Source: DATBVX01 sp963705495 (GTDB taxonomy: Bacteria > Pseudomonadota > Gammaproteobacteria > Steroidobacterales > Steroidobacteraceae). Taken from it: 64,000 nucleotides of DNA. Location of the stretch: contig CAVPJQ010000005.1 of NCBI GenBank assembly GCA_963705495.1, forward strand, positions 310,001 through 374,000, read 5' to 3'. The notes under the pieces were generated by a model. That model was not told the origin of the DNA. It ran no database searches and was given only the letters and a program-made list of their open reading frames with translations. The translations under genes were made by a program, and so were the position numbers. Positions 19,083 to 29,579 of the stretch are shown one piece after another (the first letter of the stretch is position 1; each line of letters begins with the position of its first letter).

Positions 19083-20991
19083 ATGGACCTGACTGCTCTT
19101 TCGCGCACTCGGCTCGCCATCGCGAGCCCATGGTCGCGCTTCGCGTTCTGGGTGCTTGCGCTGATCGCGAGCGCCGCGCTCTTCGGCTGCAGCAGCGGCG
19201 GCGGAATGGACTCCAACCCGCAGACATCCGGTACGCCGAGCTCGCAGTCCTGCAATGCGAGCGATTGCGGTCCACTGTTCATCGGCATCACGGATGCCGA
19301 CGGCGATTTCCTCAGCTACAGCGTCGACGTCGTATCGCTGACGCTGAAAAAAGCCAATGGCGCAGTGGTAGAAACGCTTCCCGTGAGCACGCGCGTCGAT
19401 TTCGCGCAGCTCGTCGACCTCACTGAATTCGTCACCGCTGCCACGATCCCGAACGGCACGTACGTCGAGGGCACAATGCAGCTCGACTACAGCAATGCTG
19501 ACGTGACAGTCGAGGTGAATGGCGAGCCCCGCGCGGCCACGATCGTCGGCCAGGATGGGCAGCCTCTCGGACAGGTCGACGTCCAGATCATGCTCGACAA
19601 CCGCAATCATGTCGTGATTGCGCCGGGTCGCCCCGCCTTCCTGCAGCTGGACTTCGATCTTGCGGCTTCACATACCGTCGACACGACGACCACTCCCGTG
19701 CGGGCGGTCGCCGAACCGTTCATCGTCGCCTCGATCGAACCGGTCGATGACAAGGAGCTGCGGGTGCGCGGACCGCTGTTGAGCGTCGACACTGCAGCGA
19801 GCAGCTATCTCATCGACGTGCGGCCGTTCAACCTGCGTGATGCGCGGCTCGGTCAGTTCACGGTGCACACGACTTCCAGCACCGATTTCGAGATCAATGG
19901 CGACACTTTCACGGGCGCAGCAGGCCTGGAAGCGCTCGCACAACTGGGAGCGGGCACGGCCACCGCAGCGTTTGGCACGCTGGATATCGGCAGTCGCAGC
20001 TTCACCGCCGAACGCGTGCACGCGGGTACCAGCGTGCCGGGCTCGCAGTTCGATGTTCTGTCCGGAAACGTTACGGCGCGCAACGGCAGCACCCTGACGG
20101 TGCGCGGTGGAACGATGATCCGACGTTCGGGGAGCGTGATTTTCATTCGTGACGACATCACGCTGCTGGTCGGGCCGGATACTGCCGTGATCCGCGACGG
20201 TCAGATGGGCAACACTCTCGGCGACGGCGCCATCTCGGTTGGGCAACGCATTCGCGCCTTTGGCAGCGCGAGCGAGAGCGATAGCGAGGTCACGTTCGAC
20301 GCGCAGCAGGGACGCGTGCGGCTCGAGCTCACTCACCTGCTGGGCACGGTCGTGTCCGCGAGCCCCGGAAATCTCGCGCTCGATCTGACCAGCATCGACG
20401 GTCGGCGCCTGAATATCTTCGACTTCACCGGGACCGGCGCCGCGCCCGACGCCGACGCGAATCCGGACAATTACGAGATCGTGACCGGAAACCTGAGCCT
20501 GAGCCGCCTCGCTGAACGGTTCGCCGGCTCGCGTGTTTGGTTTCGTCACGCCTTTCGGCGCTGCGCCGCCCGACTTCGAAGGACGCACTATCGTCGACTT
20601 CCAGGACGTGCGCGCACAGCTCGGCATCGGCTGGGGGCTCACCGGGACCACGACTCCCTTCCTGAGCATCGATGCGCAGAGCATCGTGATCGACAATGCC
20701 AACGCAAGCATCGGCCTCAGGCACTTCATCGCCATCGGCCCGACGCTGATAGACATCGAGACCTTGCCGACGGCGCCGACCCTCGTGCCGAGCGGCCGTG
20801 GCTTGTACGCGATCGGACAGCCGCGCCGCGTGGAGGTCTTCAGCGACTTCGCCGAGTTCAGCGCACGGCTCAGCGCGAAGCTTGCCTCGGGCAGCAAAGC
20901 GATCGGGTTGAGCGCGGGTGGGTCGTTTGATGCCGCCAGCAATACGCTGACGGCGACTCACATCAACGTGATCATGTCCGCGTCGAACTGA
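19083..20991 (+). CDS. DUF4382 domain lipoprotein (apparent frameshift)
   Basis: The N-terminus has a hydrophobic segment ending in a lipobox-like AALFGC (Cys36), so a surface or periplasmic lipoprotein is likely. Residues ~60-200 match the DUF4382 pattern (FIGITDADGDFLSYSVDVVSLTL, VDFAQLVDLTEF, GTYVEGTMQLDY); the rest consists of repeated beta-rich segments. The role is unknown. Reading is open from 19083 to about 20520, then continues in the next frame from about 20510 (LNGSPARVFGFVTPFG) to 20991, as if one base were inserted. Corrected length is about 635 residues. A strong GGGAGG ribosome site precedes the ATG. Confidence 0.75.
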
Positions 20992-21010
20992 ACCCCGGCG
21001 TTCTCTCTCG

Positions 21011-21046
21011 AAGCCCGCGGCCCAACTGGGGCGCGGGCTTTGTTTT
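21011..21046 (+). terminator. Rho-independent terminator
   Basis: A perfect nine-base stem AAGCCCGCG (21011-21019) pairs with CGCGGGCTT (21032-21040), followed by TGTTTT. It lies 20 bases after the DUF4382 gene and before the convergent DUF6502 gene. Confidence 0.75.
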
Positions 21047-21084
21047 GGCTGAACTCGTGCCGCGACCTCAACGCGTTCGTCGGC

Positions 21085-21915
21085 TCATTTGAGCCTGCCT
21101 CGAACGCGTGCGTCTTCGATGTGATATACGCCTACTCCGAGCCGGATGGGCTCGGCGCCAAGACCCTCTTGCATCTGGTGCGCGGTGAGCCAGTCATCCA
21201 TGGTTTCCAGGAAGGCCTCGCCCTGCACTTCCAACAGCTGCCTGAATGCTGGCAGCGCCTTGCGGTCGACATTCAGGTTTAGTGCCCTGCGCTCGAAGCG
21301 GGACGGTTTGGTGCTGGGGCGCGTCACGTTGTACTCGAGCGTCGTGCCGACATCCCGCAACCCGCTTGCCCACAGCCGGATCAGCACCGGCTCCATGGGT
21401 CGTGGCACGAATGCGCGCTTGTGAGCGCGCAATCGCCCGTCAGGCAGCTGGACAAGGGCACCACTCCCCTGCAGTTCCTTCAGCAGCGCAGCGACTGAAA
21501 TGCGGCGGTCGCCATAGCGGCGCACGAGTGAGGCGAAACTCGCCCCCGGCCCGTCCAGGGGAAGGTCACGCGGCTTACCGTACGGTCCGACAAACTCCGG
21601 ATCATTGTGCCACCCGGAAAGTACACCCGAGACGGGAGTCATGTAGCCGATAGGAGCGGTCGCACCCCGCTCGAGCAAGTCGCGTTGACGGCGCACCTCA
21701 CGGCGCGTCATTCCGGTCAGGATGGCGACACGCGAAATGTTGCCTGGCCGGTCGCCCGTGCCGAGTTCGCTGGTGGCTACCTCCACGAACGCCAGGCGCG
21801 CCACCTCGCAGAAGTCCTTCCACGTGATCCCGCTCTTGAGCAGCAGCCGAACCACCGGCAACAGCAGATCCTTGCAGCTTCTGGCGATCAGCTTCTGCAA
21901 GGACGCATCAGCCAT
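21085..21915 (-). CDS. DUF6502 family protein
   Basis: A 276-residue soluble protein whose N-terminal half resembles DUF6502 proteins: LIARSCKDLLLPVVRLLLKSGITWKDFCE followed by a helix-turn-helix-like region (NISRVAILTGMTRREVRRQRDL). The C-terminal half has a basic LRAHKRAFVPRP segment. A DNA- or RNA-binding role is plausible but not established for the family. It converges on the DUF4382 gene. Confidence 0.72.
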   Translation of the reverse strand: MADASLQKLIARSCKDLLLPVVRLLLKSGITWKDFCEVARLAFVEVATSELGTGDRPGNISRVAILTGMTRREVRRQRDLLERGATAPIGYMTPVSGVLSGWHNDPEFVGPYGKPRDLPLDGPGASFASLVRRYGDRRISVAALLKELQGSGALVQLPDGRLRAHKRAFVPRPMEPVLIRLWASGLRDVGTTLEYNVTRPSTKPSRFERRALNLNVDRKALPAFRQLLEVQGEAFLETMDDWLTAHQMQEGLGAEPIRLGVGVYHIEDARVRGRLK

Positions 21916-22010
21916 ACGAGTAACAGCACGGGTAGCCCATGGACATACAAAACCGTCTGCGCGACGGTGATCCCCCTGTTCTTGTCTTTCTGCGCTGCTG
22001 CGTCGTTCTG

Positions 22011-24023
22011 TTACGGGCCACCCAGAAGCTGCACGATGGTCGGGAAGCCGCGCGCATCAGCAATATCCACCGCAGCTGCATGATCGCTGTTGCGCAACTT
22101 GGCGTTCGCCCCGGAGGTCACCAGCTTACGCACAACGGCCGCGCTGCCGCTTCGGCTCGCGATCATCAATGCGGTATCACCAGACTGGTCCTGTACATTC
22201 TTGTCAGCGCGTCCGGACAGGAGCTTCTCGACCACGTCCTCGTGCCCGCCAGCCGCCGCCAGCATCAACGGGGTGGCGCCTTGCGAGGTGCGGACGTTGA
22301 CACTAGCGCCACTCTCGAGCAGGAAACCAACCGTCTCCGCATTGCCGGAGCTCGCAGCTGCAACCAGCGGTGTCATGCCGGTCTTGTCGGCGTGCTCAAT
22401 GCTCGCGCCGCGACTCGCGAGCAGCTTCACCATCGCAACATTTCCGGAGTTCGCGGCGTACCAAAGCGCGGTCCGGCCCCTGTTATCGTCCTGGTCGACC
22501 CGTGCACCGGAGTCAAGAAGTTGCCGGGCGAGATCGACCTGCAAGGTTCGCGCCGCGATCATGAGAGCCGTCGTCCCCTCGGCATCGGTGGCGGTAACTG
22601 CGGCACCCCCGGCAATCAACGCGCGCGCTGCCTGTGGGCTTGCGACCTTCGCTGCCGCCACGATCGGGGGCTCCTGGGAGCGTGACGAAACGAGTGGTCG
22701 AGCACCATGCGCGAGCAGGACCTCGATGACCTCGGCGTATCCGGCGCGCGCGGCGATATCCAGCGCCGTGTCTCCATGGCTGTCAGCACGCGACACGGCT
22801 GCTCCAGCCTTGAGCAACGCCTCCACGGTTCGAGGCGCGTTGGACTGCACAGCGACGAGCAAGACCGGAACGCCGAGCTTCGTCGTGCCATTCGGATCCG
22901 CACCACGCGCCAGCAATGCGTTGAGCATCCCGGGATCGGCGCGTGAGGCGGCCACGGCGAGGTCCGGCCAGCTGCTGTACAGATCCACCTGTGGCTGCCG
23001 CGCGCGCTGCACCGACGTCAGGCTCACGCCCGAAATGGAAGCTGCAGAGTGCCGCAGGGCGAGCGCGCCCTTCCCTTGAAGGAGCGCCGCGACCTCCGCC
23101 GCGCCCTCCGCCGCACCCGCTGACTGTGCGAAGTCGAGCGCCGACCAATCCTGAGCATTTCGCGGCTTCACGCTGGCGCCGGCTGTAAGCAGGCGCTCAA
23201 CGCAAGCGACCTGGCCGCTGCGCGCCGCGTACATCAGCGGTGTATTGCCGCTCTCGTCGGCCGCCTCCGTTGCCGCGCCAGCTGCGAGGATCGCATCCAC
23301 TGTTGAGCGGTTACCGCTCTGCGCCGCCAGCATGAGCGGTGTCATCTGAAACTTGTCTACCGCGCCGACCTTCGCGCCCTTGCGGATCAAGAGCGCCGCC
23401 GCCTCTGCCTGGCCGGCCTGCGCTGCGCGCGCGAGCGCTCCTCGACCGAAGTCATCGTGCGCCTCCACCAGGCTGCGCTCGGATAGCGCTTCTACGACCG
23501 CCACATCGCCCCGCTCTGACGCGAGCCACAGCGCGTCGCGTTTCGCAACGGGGTCGGTCAGGTCGACTTGTGGCCGGAACTCGAGGGGGAGCGCCGCTCG
23601 GGACTGTGCCTGTTGCGCTTGCGCAAGTCCGAGCTGCTGCGCCCGCTCAAGCCAGCGGCGCGCACCGGCGAGATCAGGCGGATTCGATTCGGTCAGCAAG
23701 GCCGACAGACTGAATGCGGCGCGCGCGTGTCCCTGCGCCGCCGCCTTCTCCAGCCAGCCCTTCGCCCCTTCTGCATCGGGTGCCCTGCCAAGCCCATTTA
23801 AGAGGAGTGTGGCAAGAAGGTATTGCGCATCCGCATCGCCGGCCGCGGCCGGCCCCTGCAGCTCATCGGCGGCGCGTGCATAGTCCTTCAATCTGATTGC
23901 CGCCTTCGCCGACTCGAGAGGATCCGCAGGTGATTTGGCCGCGTCGGCTGTGTCGAGCGACGACACACCGAGAAGCAGCAACAGAATCGCGACCGGCAAT
24001 TTCACGCGTCTAGGCCGTTCCAT
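22011..24023 (-). CDS. Sel1-repeat and ankyrin-repeat exported protein
   Basis: A 670-residue protein with a signal peptide (KLPVAILLLLLGVSS, cleavage near DAA). One or two Sel1/TPR-like units (~60-120, AAAGDADAQYLLATLLLNGLG and AAAQGHARAAFSLS) come first. At least twelve ankyrin repeats follow, with the typical G.TPLM.AA..G....V..LL..GA pattern, to the C-terminus. It should be a periplasmic protein-binding scaffold. The ATG at 24021-24023 lies inside the end of the upstream flavoprotein gene (14-base overlap), so the two are translationally coupled and probably act together. Confidence 0.85.
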   Translation of the reverse strand: MERPRRVKLPVAILLLLLGVSSLDTADAAKSPADPLESAKAAIRLKDYARAADELQGPAAAGDADAQYLLATLLLNGLGRAPDAEGAKGWLEKAAAQGHARAAFSLSALLTESNPPDLAGARRWLERAQQLGLAQAQQAQSRAALPLEFRPQVDLTDPVAKRDALWLASERGDVAVVEALSERSLVEAHDDFGRGALARAAQAGQAEAAALLIRKGAKVGAVDKFQMTPLMLAAQSGNRSTVDAILAAGAATEAADESGNTPLMYAARSGQVACVERLLTAGASVKPRNAQDWSALDFAQSAGAAEGAAEVAALLQGKGALALRHSAASISGVSLTSVQRARQPQVDLYSSWPDLAVAASRADPGMLNALLARGADPNGTTKLGVPVLLVAVQSNAPRTVEALLKAGAAVSRADSHGDTALDIAARAGYAEVIEVLLAHGARPLVSSRSQEPPIVAAAKVASPQAARALIAGGAAVTATDAEGTTALMIAARTLQVDLARQLLDSGARVDQDDNRGRTALWYAANSGNVAMVKLLASRGASIEHADKTGMTPLVAAASSGNAETVGFLLESGASVNVRTSQGATPLMLAAAGGHEDVVEKLLSGRADKNVQDQSGDTALMIASRSGSAAVVRKLVTSGANAKLRNSDHAAAVDIADARGFPTIVQLLGGP

Positions 24024-25320
24024 GCTTGGTTTCGACACGGATGCCTACCTTGTTGAGGAACTCGGTAGGAAGAATTCCGCCTGCGTTGACGATCACGGCG
24101 TCGTTCTGCACCTCGTGCACCTCTCCCGTCTGTTCGATTGACACGCTCTGCGCGGCAATCTGCTTGATTTTGGAATTGAGCATGACGCGCAACCGCCCGC
24201 TGCGCTCCGCAGCGGCCACGCGATCGCGATTGCGTGGCTTGGCGCGCGCGAACGCCTCACCGCGGTACGAGAGAACGACGTGAGTGGTGCCCAGTTCCGC
24301 AATACTTGCGGCCGCTTCCATCGCGCTGTCGCCGCCCCCAACGACCAGGACGTGCTGGCCGGCATACTGTTCCGGATCGATCAGGCGGTACACGACTTTC
24401 GGCAGTTCCTCTCCGGGCACTCCGAGTTTGCGCGGCGTTCCGCGGCGCCCGATAGACAGCAGCACACTGCGTGTCGCGTAGTGGCCTTTGGTCGTGTGCA
24501 CGACGAAACCGTCGCCCTGCTTCTCGATGTGCTCGACGCGTTCGTGGTAGTTGAACTTGAGCCCCGTCTTACGCTCGACCTCACGCCAGAATTCCAACAG
24601 GGCTTCCTTGCTGGTCTGACGAAAATTGATCTTACCGACAATCGGTATCTGCGCCGGCGCTGTCATCACCAGCTTGCCGCGTGGATACTGAAACACACAC
24701 CCGCCCAGCGATTCCTGCTCTACGGTGAGGAAGCGCATCCTCTTCGAGAGTGCTGTGAGGGACGCAGCGAATCCCGCCGGCCCTGCGCCGACTATCACGA
24801 CGTCGAGACCGTTGCCACCCTTGCCGGATCGCAGCTCATGAATCGCCTCCACCGCCTGGCGACCCTGTTCGAGCGCATTGCGAATCAGTCCCATTCCACC
24901 AAGCTCGCCGGCAATGAAGATGCCCGGAACGTTGGTCTCGAAACGCGGACTCACCAGCGGTATGTCGACGCCGCGTCGCTCCGTGCCAAATACCAGTGTG
25001 ATCGCCTCAACCGGACACACCGCCTTGCACGCGCCGTGTCCGATGCAGTCCGTAGGACTCACGAGTTGCGCGCGCCCATCGATCAGGCCAAGGACGTGAT
25101 GTTCCGGCTGTTCCGGGCATGCCTTGATGCAGGAACTGCAACCGATGCAGCGCGATGGATCGATGACCGGATGCAATGAGGGAGGATCGAGCAGTCCCGC
25201 TTCAAGCGCGGTGTCCTGTGCCTCTTCGCTCAGCCGTTCCAGATGCCGTCGCGTGCGCGCAAACCAGCCGAGCACCAGCAGCACCGGCACTCCGTAAATC
25301 AAATAGCTGAGGAAGTCCAT
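24010..25320 (-). CDS. membrane-anchored NAD(P)-binding flavoprotein with two [4Fe-4S] sites
   Basis: A 436-residue protein. A single N-terminal transmembrane segment (FLSYLIYGVPVLLVLGWFA) is followed by a ferredoxin domain with CIGCSSCIKACPE and CIGHGACKAVCP (two [4Fe-4S] clusters). A thioredoxin reductase-like fold follows, with FAD motif GAGPAGFAAS and nucleotide motif GGGDSAMEAA. The CXXC disulfide of thioredoxin reductase is absent, so it should pass electrons between NAD(P)H, FAD and the clusters. It is divergent from the multiheme cytochrome operon and could be its cytoplasmic electron entry or exit. Start chosen at the ATG 25318-25320 just before the membrane segment. Confidence 0.85.
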   Translation of the reverse strand: MDFLSYLIYGVPVLLVLGWFARTRRHLERLSEEAQDTALEAGLLDPPSLHPVIDPSRCIGCSSCIKACPEQPEHHVLGLIDGRAQLVSPTDCIGHGACKAVCPVEAITLVFGTERRGVDIPLVSPRFETNVPGIFIAGELGGMGLIRNALEQGRQAVEAIHELRSGKGGNGLDVVIVGAGPAGFAASLTALSKRMRFLTVEQESLGGCVFQYPRGKLVMTAPAQIPIVGKINFRQTSKEALLEFWREVERKTGLKFNYHERVEHIEKQGDGFVVHTTKGHYATRSVLLSIGRRGTPRKLGVPGEELPKVVYRLIDPEQYAGQHVLVVGGGDSAMEAAASIAELGTTHVVLSYRGEAFARAKPRNRDRVAAAERSGRLRVMLNSKIKQIAAQSVSIEQTGEVHEVQNDAVIVNAGGILPTEFLNKVGIRVETKHGTA

Positions 25321-25755
25321 CGCGGTTACTGTGGTTCGTGCACTCTCGTGTGCTGGCAACAAGTGACGCCGGCTCGATCACTGCAGAGAATGCGACGTTG
25401 ACTCAGCGATGTCTCGCTGGCAACCCCGCTATCGCCGAGGAGACGTCTCGGGACCGGAGGTTTTGCGTCCTCACTTCACAGTGAGTTTGCCTCTGCTGCG
25501 CGCGGCGAACCTGTAATGGGGGCTTTCCCCCACTTGCAGATGTACCGTGCCACGCACAGGCTACCACGACCTTCAAGGTGTGCGCAGAAGCGCAATCTTC
25601 CCGGGAAATGTCGGTGAATCGCGACTCGCCCTGTCGTCCTTCCGAGACATTGTGCGCGCTGCATAGTTGACGACAATACACTCAACGAGCTGCGTCTGAG
25701 CAGCGTCGCAGCAGGGAGTCGGTGCAGTGACAACAGCCGTCACGCGCGTGGGGAA
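25321..25755. other. 435-base divergent intergenic region before the cytochrome operon
   Basis: No gene is supported. It must carry promoters for the flavoprotein (minus) and the cytochrome operon (plus), but I see no clear -35/-10 pair. Its main landmark is the G5/C5 inverted repeat at 25517-25532. I considered a riboswitch and found no recognisable one. Confidence 0.5.
25517..25532. repeat. inverted repeat TGGGGG-N4-CCCCCA
   Basis: TGGGGG (25517-25522) and CCCCCA (25527-25532) are perfect inverted arms around CTTT, in the middle of the flavoprotein/cytochrome intergenic region. There is no T-run on either strand, so a terminator is unlikely; an operator is possible. Confidence 0.45.
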
Positions 25756-27006
25756 ATGAATATCTATTTCTGGTATGCGGCGGGAATTCTCACCGGCGTC
25801 GCCGCCGCGTTTGTCATGGTGCCGCTCGCGAGTTCTCTCGCGCAGCGGGTCTCAAGTCGCAAGCTCCGCTTTGGGTTTGCCGCGTTCGCCGTCGTGGCGT
25901 TCGCCGCACTAGTTCTCGTTGTTTACCACACGCTGGGACGTCCCGATGCAGTCGGCACCAGTGTGGCTGCAATCAGTGCACCGCACCCGGGAGCGCGCCA
26001 GCCGGCGGCCGGCGAGCAGGCGCAATCACTCGAAACTGCCGCGAGCACCCTTGAAGAGCGACTGATGCGTGAGGGCGGCAGCGACAGCGACTGGCAACTG
26101 CTCGCTCAAACCTACGAAACGCTGGGACGGCCCGATGATGCGGCCCGAGTGCGCGCGCATCCTTCCGCCGGGACAGGGCCGGCGCCTGCACCTGCAGCAC
26201 CGGAACCCGGCAAGTCCGTCGCAGCACTTGAGGCACGAGTAGGTGAAGCACCACGTGATGCCAACGCCTGGCTCGAGCTAGCAACGATCTATCGGCACCA
26301 GCGCAAGTTCGAGCAGTCGCGCGCTGCCTTCGAGAGACTCATCGCCCTGCGTGCCATGAATGCGGATGCCTGGGCCGACTATGCCGACGTGCTCGCGACT
26401 CTTTCCGGCGGTTCCCTGGCGGGCGAGCCGGCCCGTGCGATCGATCACGCGCTCGCGCTCGACGCGCAGCATCCCAAGGCGCTTTGGCTCAAGGCCAGTC
26501 TGGCGCACGAGCAAGGCCGCTATCGGGATTCGCTCGTCCTCTGGAAGAAGCTCCGCGCGACCTTGCCGGCGACTTCACCGGATGCGGCGATCATTGACGC
26601 GAACATTGCAGAGGCCGCGGCACTGGCACAGCAACCAGGGGGTTCCAGCGCATCCCCGCCGGTACAGGTGAGTGGCACAGTCTCGATCGACAAGGCCCTG
26701 GTCGAGCGGGTGGCCCCGGGAGCCACTCTCTTTATATATGCCAAAGCGGTCGATTCGCCCGGCCCGCCGCTCGCGGTGTTTCGCGTTTCACCGACCTCCT
26801 GGCCGGTCAGCTTCCGGCTCGACGACACGCTGGCGATGCTGCCGGCACGCAAGTTGTCGGATTTCAGCCGCGTAATCGTGGAGGCCCGGCTCTCACGCAG
26901 CGGACAAGCCAAGCCCACGCCGGGAGACCTATATATAGAGAGTCCGGTATTGCAGCCCGCTGATGGCAGACAGCTGCAGTTGGTCATCTCGCGGGTAATC
27001 AGTTGA
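25756..27006 (+). CDS. CcmI/CycH-like TPR membrane protein (cytochrome c biogenesis type)
   Basis: A 416-residue protein with two N-terminal transmembrane segments (~3-22 and ~40-58), a periplasmic TPR region (~95-290, including DANAWLELATIYRHQRKFEQSRAAF) and a C-terminal domain (VSGTVSIDKALVERVAPGATLF onward) like the C-terminal domain of CcmI/CycH. CcmI holds apocytochrome c for the haem-ligation complex. A dedicated copy here would suit the very large haem load of the two downstream cytochromes; that is inference. It starts the plus-strand operon. Confidence 0.8.
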   Translation: MNIYFWYAAGILTGVAAAFVMVPLASSLAQRVSSRKLRFGFAAFAVVAFAALVLVVYHTLGRPDAVGTSVAAISAPHPGARQPAAGEQAQSLETAASTLEERLMREGGSDSDWQLLAQTYETLGRPDDAARVRAHPSAGTGPAPAPAAPEPGKSVAALEARVGEAPRDANAWLELATIYRHQRKFEQSRAAFERLIALRAMNADAWADYADVLATLSGGSLAGEPARAIDHALALDAQHPKALWLKASLAHEQGRYRDSLVLWKKLRATLPATSPDAAIIDANIAEAAALAQQPGGSSASPPVQVSGTVSIDKALVERVAPGATLFIYAKAVDSPGPPLAVFRVSPTSWPVSFRLDDTLAMLPARKLSDFSRVIVEARLSRSGQAKPTPGDLYIESPVLQPADGRQLQLVISRVIS

Positions 27007-27007
27007 G

Positions 27008-27985
27008 GTGCGCGTGGCGGTTCCGAGCAGACAAGTGCAGCACGAAGTGAGAAGCGTAAAGCCCGTCGCTGCGCAGCGCGGCGTGCAGCCGGCCGCTGGT
27101 TCGCGTGCCCCCACAGCCCCGACCGCCGTCATGACGGAGGAGCGGCGACGCTGGATCACGCCGGCGCGAGTGTTCTTTGCGGTCTGTGCGCTCGTGATCT
27201 ATCTCGGCTGGCGCCTGCCGACCGAACGCTACCTGACACCCGACCGGGGGCTGGGCTACATCCTCGGGATCGTCGGCGGCAGCATGATGGTGCTCCTGCT
27301 GCTCTACTCCGCCCGCAAGCGCCTTCGCTGGTTGCGCTTCATGGGTCCGCTTTCCAAGTGGTTCGAAGTTCACATGGCGCTCGGGGTGCTCGGGCCGATC
27401 CTGATTCTCTTTCATTCGAATTTCACCCTCGGCGCCACCAACAGCAACGTGGCCCTGTTCTGCATGCTGACGGTTGCGGCCAGCGGACTCGTCGGCCGGT
27501 ACTTCTATTCGCATATCCACTACGGGCTGTACGGCCGCAAGATGAACCTGCAGGAACTGCAGCAAAGCGCGGAGCGGCTGCGCGCGCTGCAGGGAACGAT
27601 CGCGTTCCTGCCGGAGTTGGTCAGCCGGCTCGAGAAGCAGGAGACAAAGCTCCTGGCGAGCGGTCCGCGCCTGCCGGTGTTCGGGCTCGCAAAACCCCTC
27701 ATGGTCGCCGTGAACGCGCTGCTGGCACGCTGGCGGCTGCGCCGCTACGTCTCCAAAGCATTGCGCGTTGCGGCCCGCACCTCACCGCTCGTGGCCCAAC
27801 AGCGCCGGGGCCTGCGACGGGCGGCGAGCGCATACGTCAGCAAACGTCTGGCAGCTACGCGGCGCGTTGCGGAGTTCGAGGCGTACGAGAGGTTGTTCTC
27901 GCTGTGGCATGTGCTGCACATGCCGATCATGTTCATCATGTTCGTCGCCGCGATCGTGCACATCGTCGCGGTACATGTTTACTGA
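27008..27985 (+). CDS. histidine-rich integral membrane protein, probable b-type cytochrome
   Basis: About 325 residues with roughly four to five transmembrane segments. Histidines are placed as in membrane b-haem proteins: HMALGVLGPILILFHSNF (14 residues apart), SHIHYG, WHVLHMP and the C-terminal AIVHIVAVHVY. The middle of the protein (~175-270) is a basic, probably cytoplasmic, helical loop. It could link the quinone pool or the divergent flavoprotein to the periplasmic cytochromes. The GTG at 27008 directly follows the previous stop; an ATG at 27131 (start MTEERRRWITP) is an alternative start that keeps all membrane segments. Confidence 0.72.
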   Translation: MRVAVPSRQVQHEVRSVKPVAAQRGVQPAAGSRAPTAPTAVMTEERRRWITPARVFFAVCALVIYLGWRLPTERYLTPDRGLGYILGIVGGSMMVLLLLYSARKRLRWLRFMGPLSKWFEVHMALGVLGPILILFHSNFTLGATNSNVALFCMLTVAASGLVGRYFYSHIHYGLYGRKMNLQELQQSAERLRALQGTIAFLPELVSRLEKQETKLLASGPRLPVFGLAKPLMVAVNALLARWRLRRYVSKALRVAARTSPLVAQQRRGLRRAASAYVSKRLAATRRVAEFEAYERLFSLWHVLHMPIMFIMFVAAIVHIVAVHVY

Positions 27986-28003
27986 GGCTCACTCGGCCGG
28001 CAC

Positions 28004-29570
28004 ATGCGTCGTGTCAGGCTCGCAGTAGCACTGGTGATGACAATGCTCATGTCATGGATGTCGCCGAAACCTGCACACGCGGTCAACCCCGAGACGCTGC
28101 TCATGCCGGGGAAGCTGACCACGGCGCACGAGAAGATCGAGGAAGACTGCTCGCAGTGTCACGACCGCGCTGACCGCGGCCGGCAGACGCAGCTGTGCCT
28201 CACCTGTCACGACAAGATCTCTGCGGATATCGCCCAGCGTCGCGGCTTCCACGGCCGCCTGCTCGGGAATCGAGTCCTCTCAATGCCGAGCGTGTCATTC
28301 CGAGCATCTCGGACGTGACGCGGACATCATCAGGCTGAGCCGCGAGCAGTTCGATCATGCACTGACGGATTTCGCTCTCGAGGGAGCTCATGCAGCCCTC
28401 GCTTGCGACGCCTGCCATCGCCCCGGCAAGCTATTCCGCGACACGCCCAGTGATTGCCTCTCCTGCCACAAGAAGGACGAGCCGCACGAGGGCAAGCTCG
28501 GGAAGCTCTGCGATTCATGCCACAAGGCTTCCGCCTGGCGCGAGATTCATTTCGATCATGACAAGACGGCGTATCCGCTGCGGGACAAGCACGTGGACGT
28601 CCCGTGCGTACAGTGCCACTTTGGAAATCGCTACAAGGGCACGCCCGAGCAGTGCGTGTCGTGTCACGCGCCGGACGACGTGCATCAGGGTGAGCGCGGC
28701 TCGAAGTGCGTCGATTGTCACTCGACCGCGGGCTGGAAGAAGACGAAGTTCGATCACACCAAGGAGACCGGCTTCGCCCTCGAAGGCGTGCACGCGCGCA
28801 TCGACTGCCAGGATTGCCACCGCTCCGGGAACTTCAAGGACAAGTTACCTCGCGATTGCTATGGCTGCCACCGTGGCCAGGATGCACACGCCATGCGTCT
28901 CGGGATTGACTGCCGTAGCTGCCACGACAACGAGAAATGGCAAACACCGACCTTCGACCACACGCGCGATACCAAGTGGCCACTCGAGGGTCGGCATGCC
29001 AAGGTCGATTGTCACGCCTGCCATACCGCGCCCACCGTCACGCAGAAACTTGCGACGGACTGTATCGGCTGTCACCGAGCCAGCGATGCGCATTCCGGGA
29101 AGCTGGGCACCGACTGCGCTGCCTGCCACACGACTGAGGGTTGGCGTGTCGATGTGCGCTTCGATCACGACTTGAGCGATTTTCCGCTGGTCGGGCTGCA
29201 CGTCGCGGTGCCGTGCGAACAATGCCACGTGACCCCCGCGTACAAGGACGTGGACCATGCCTGCTATGCGTGCCACGCGAAGGACGACGTCCATAAAGGT
29301 GGACTTGGCAAGGAATGCGCCCGCTGCCATTCACCGAATGGCTGGCGTATCTGGGATTTCGACCACGGTAAAGAGACCGGCTTTCCTCTTTCCGGAGCCC
29401 ACGCGAAGGTAACCTGCGCTGGCTGCCACAAGCAGCCCGCGGACGAGGTGAAACTCGACACGCAGTGCGTGTCCTGCCATGCACAGGACGACATCCACCT
29501 CGGACAGTACGGGCGGCAGTGTCAGCGCTGCCACTCGACAGTCAGTTTCAAGGGTGCGCGGTTGCACTGA
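28004..29570 (+). CDS. multiheme cytochrome c with 21 CXXCH motifs (apparent frameshift)
   Basis: Signal peptide MRRVRLAVALVMTMLMSW...AHA, then 21 CXXCH motifs over about 520 residues: two in the first reading frame (CSQCH, CLTCH) and nineteen after an apparent one-base insertion near 28265-28270 (from CRACH to CQRCH). The repeat is W....FDH....F.L.G.H....C..CH with DD.H.G..G..C..CH, typical of class III (c3/c7)-like cytochromes. Many non-motif histidines (FDH, GAH, DDVH) are available as second haem ligands. Periplasmic electron transfer is the expected role, between the membrane protein upstream and the larger cytochrome downstream. Confidence 0.85.
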
Positions 29571-29579
29571 GAGCCAGCC

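Noticed and set aside
25517..25532. G5/C5 hairpin as a terminator
   Set aside because: No T-tract follows on either strand and it lies between divergent genes.
25321..25755. Possible riboswitch or small RNA in the long intergenic gap
   Set aside because: No known riboswitch core was recognised and no terminator with a T-run is present.
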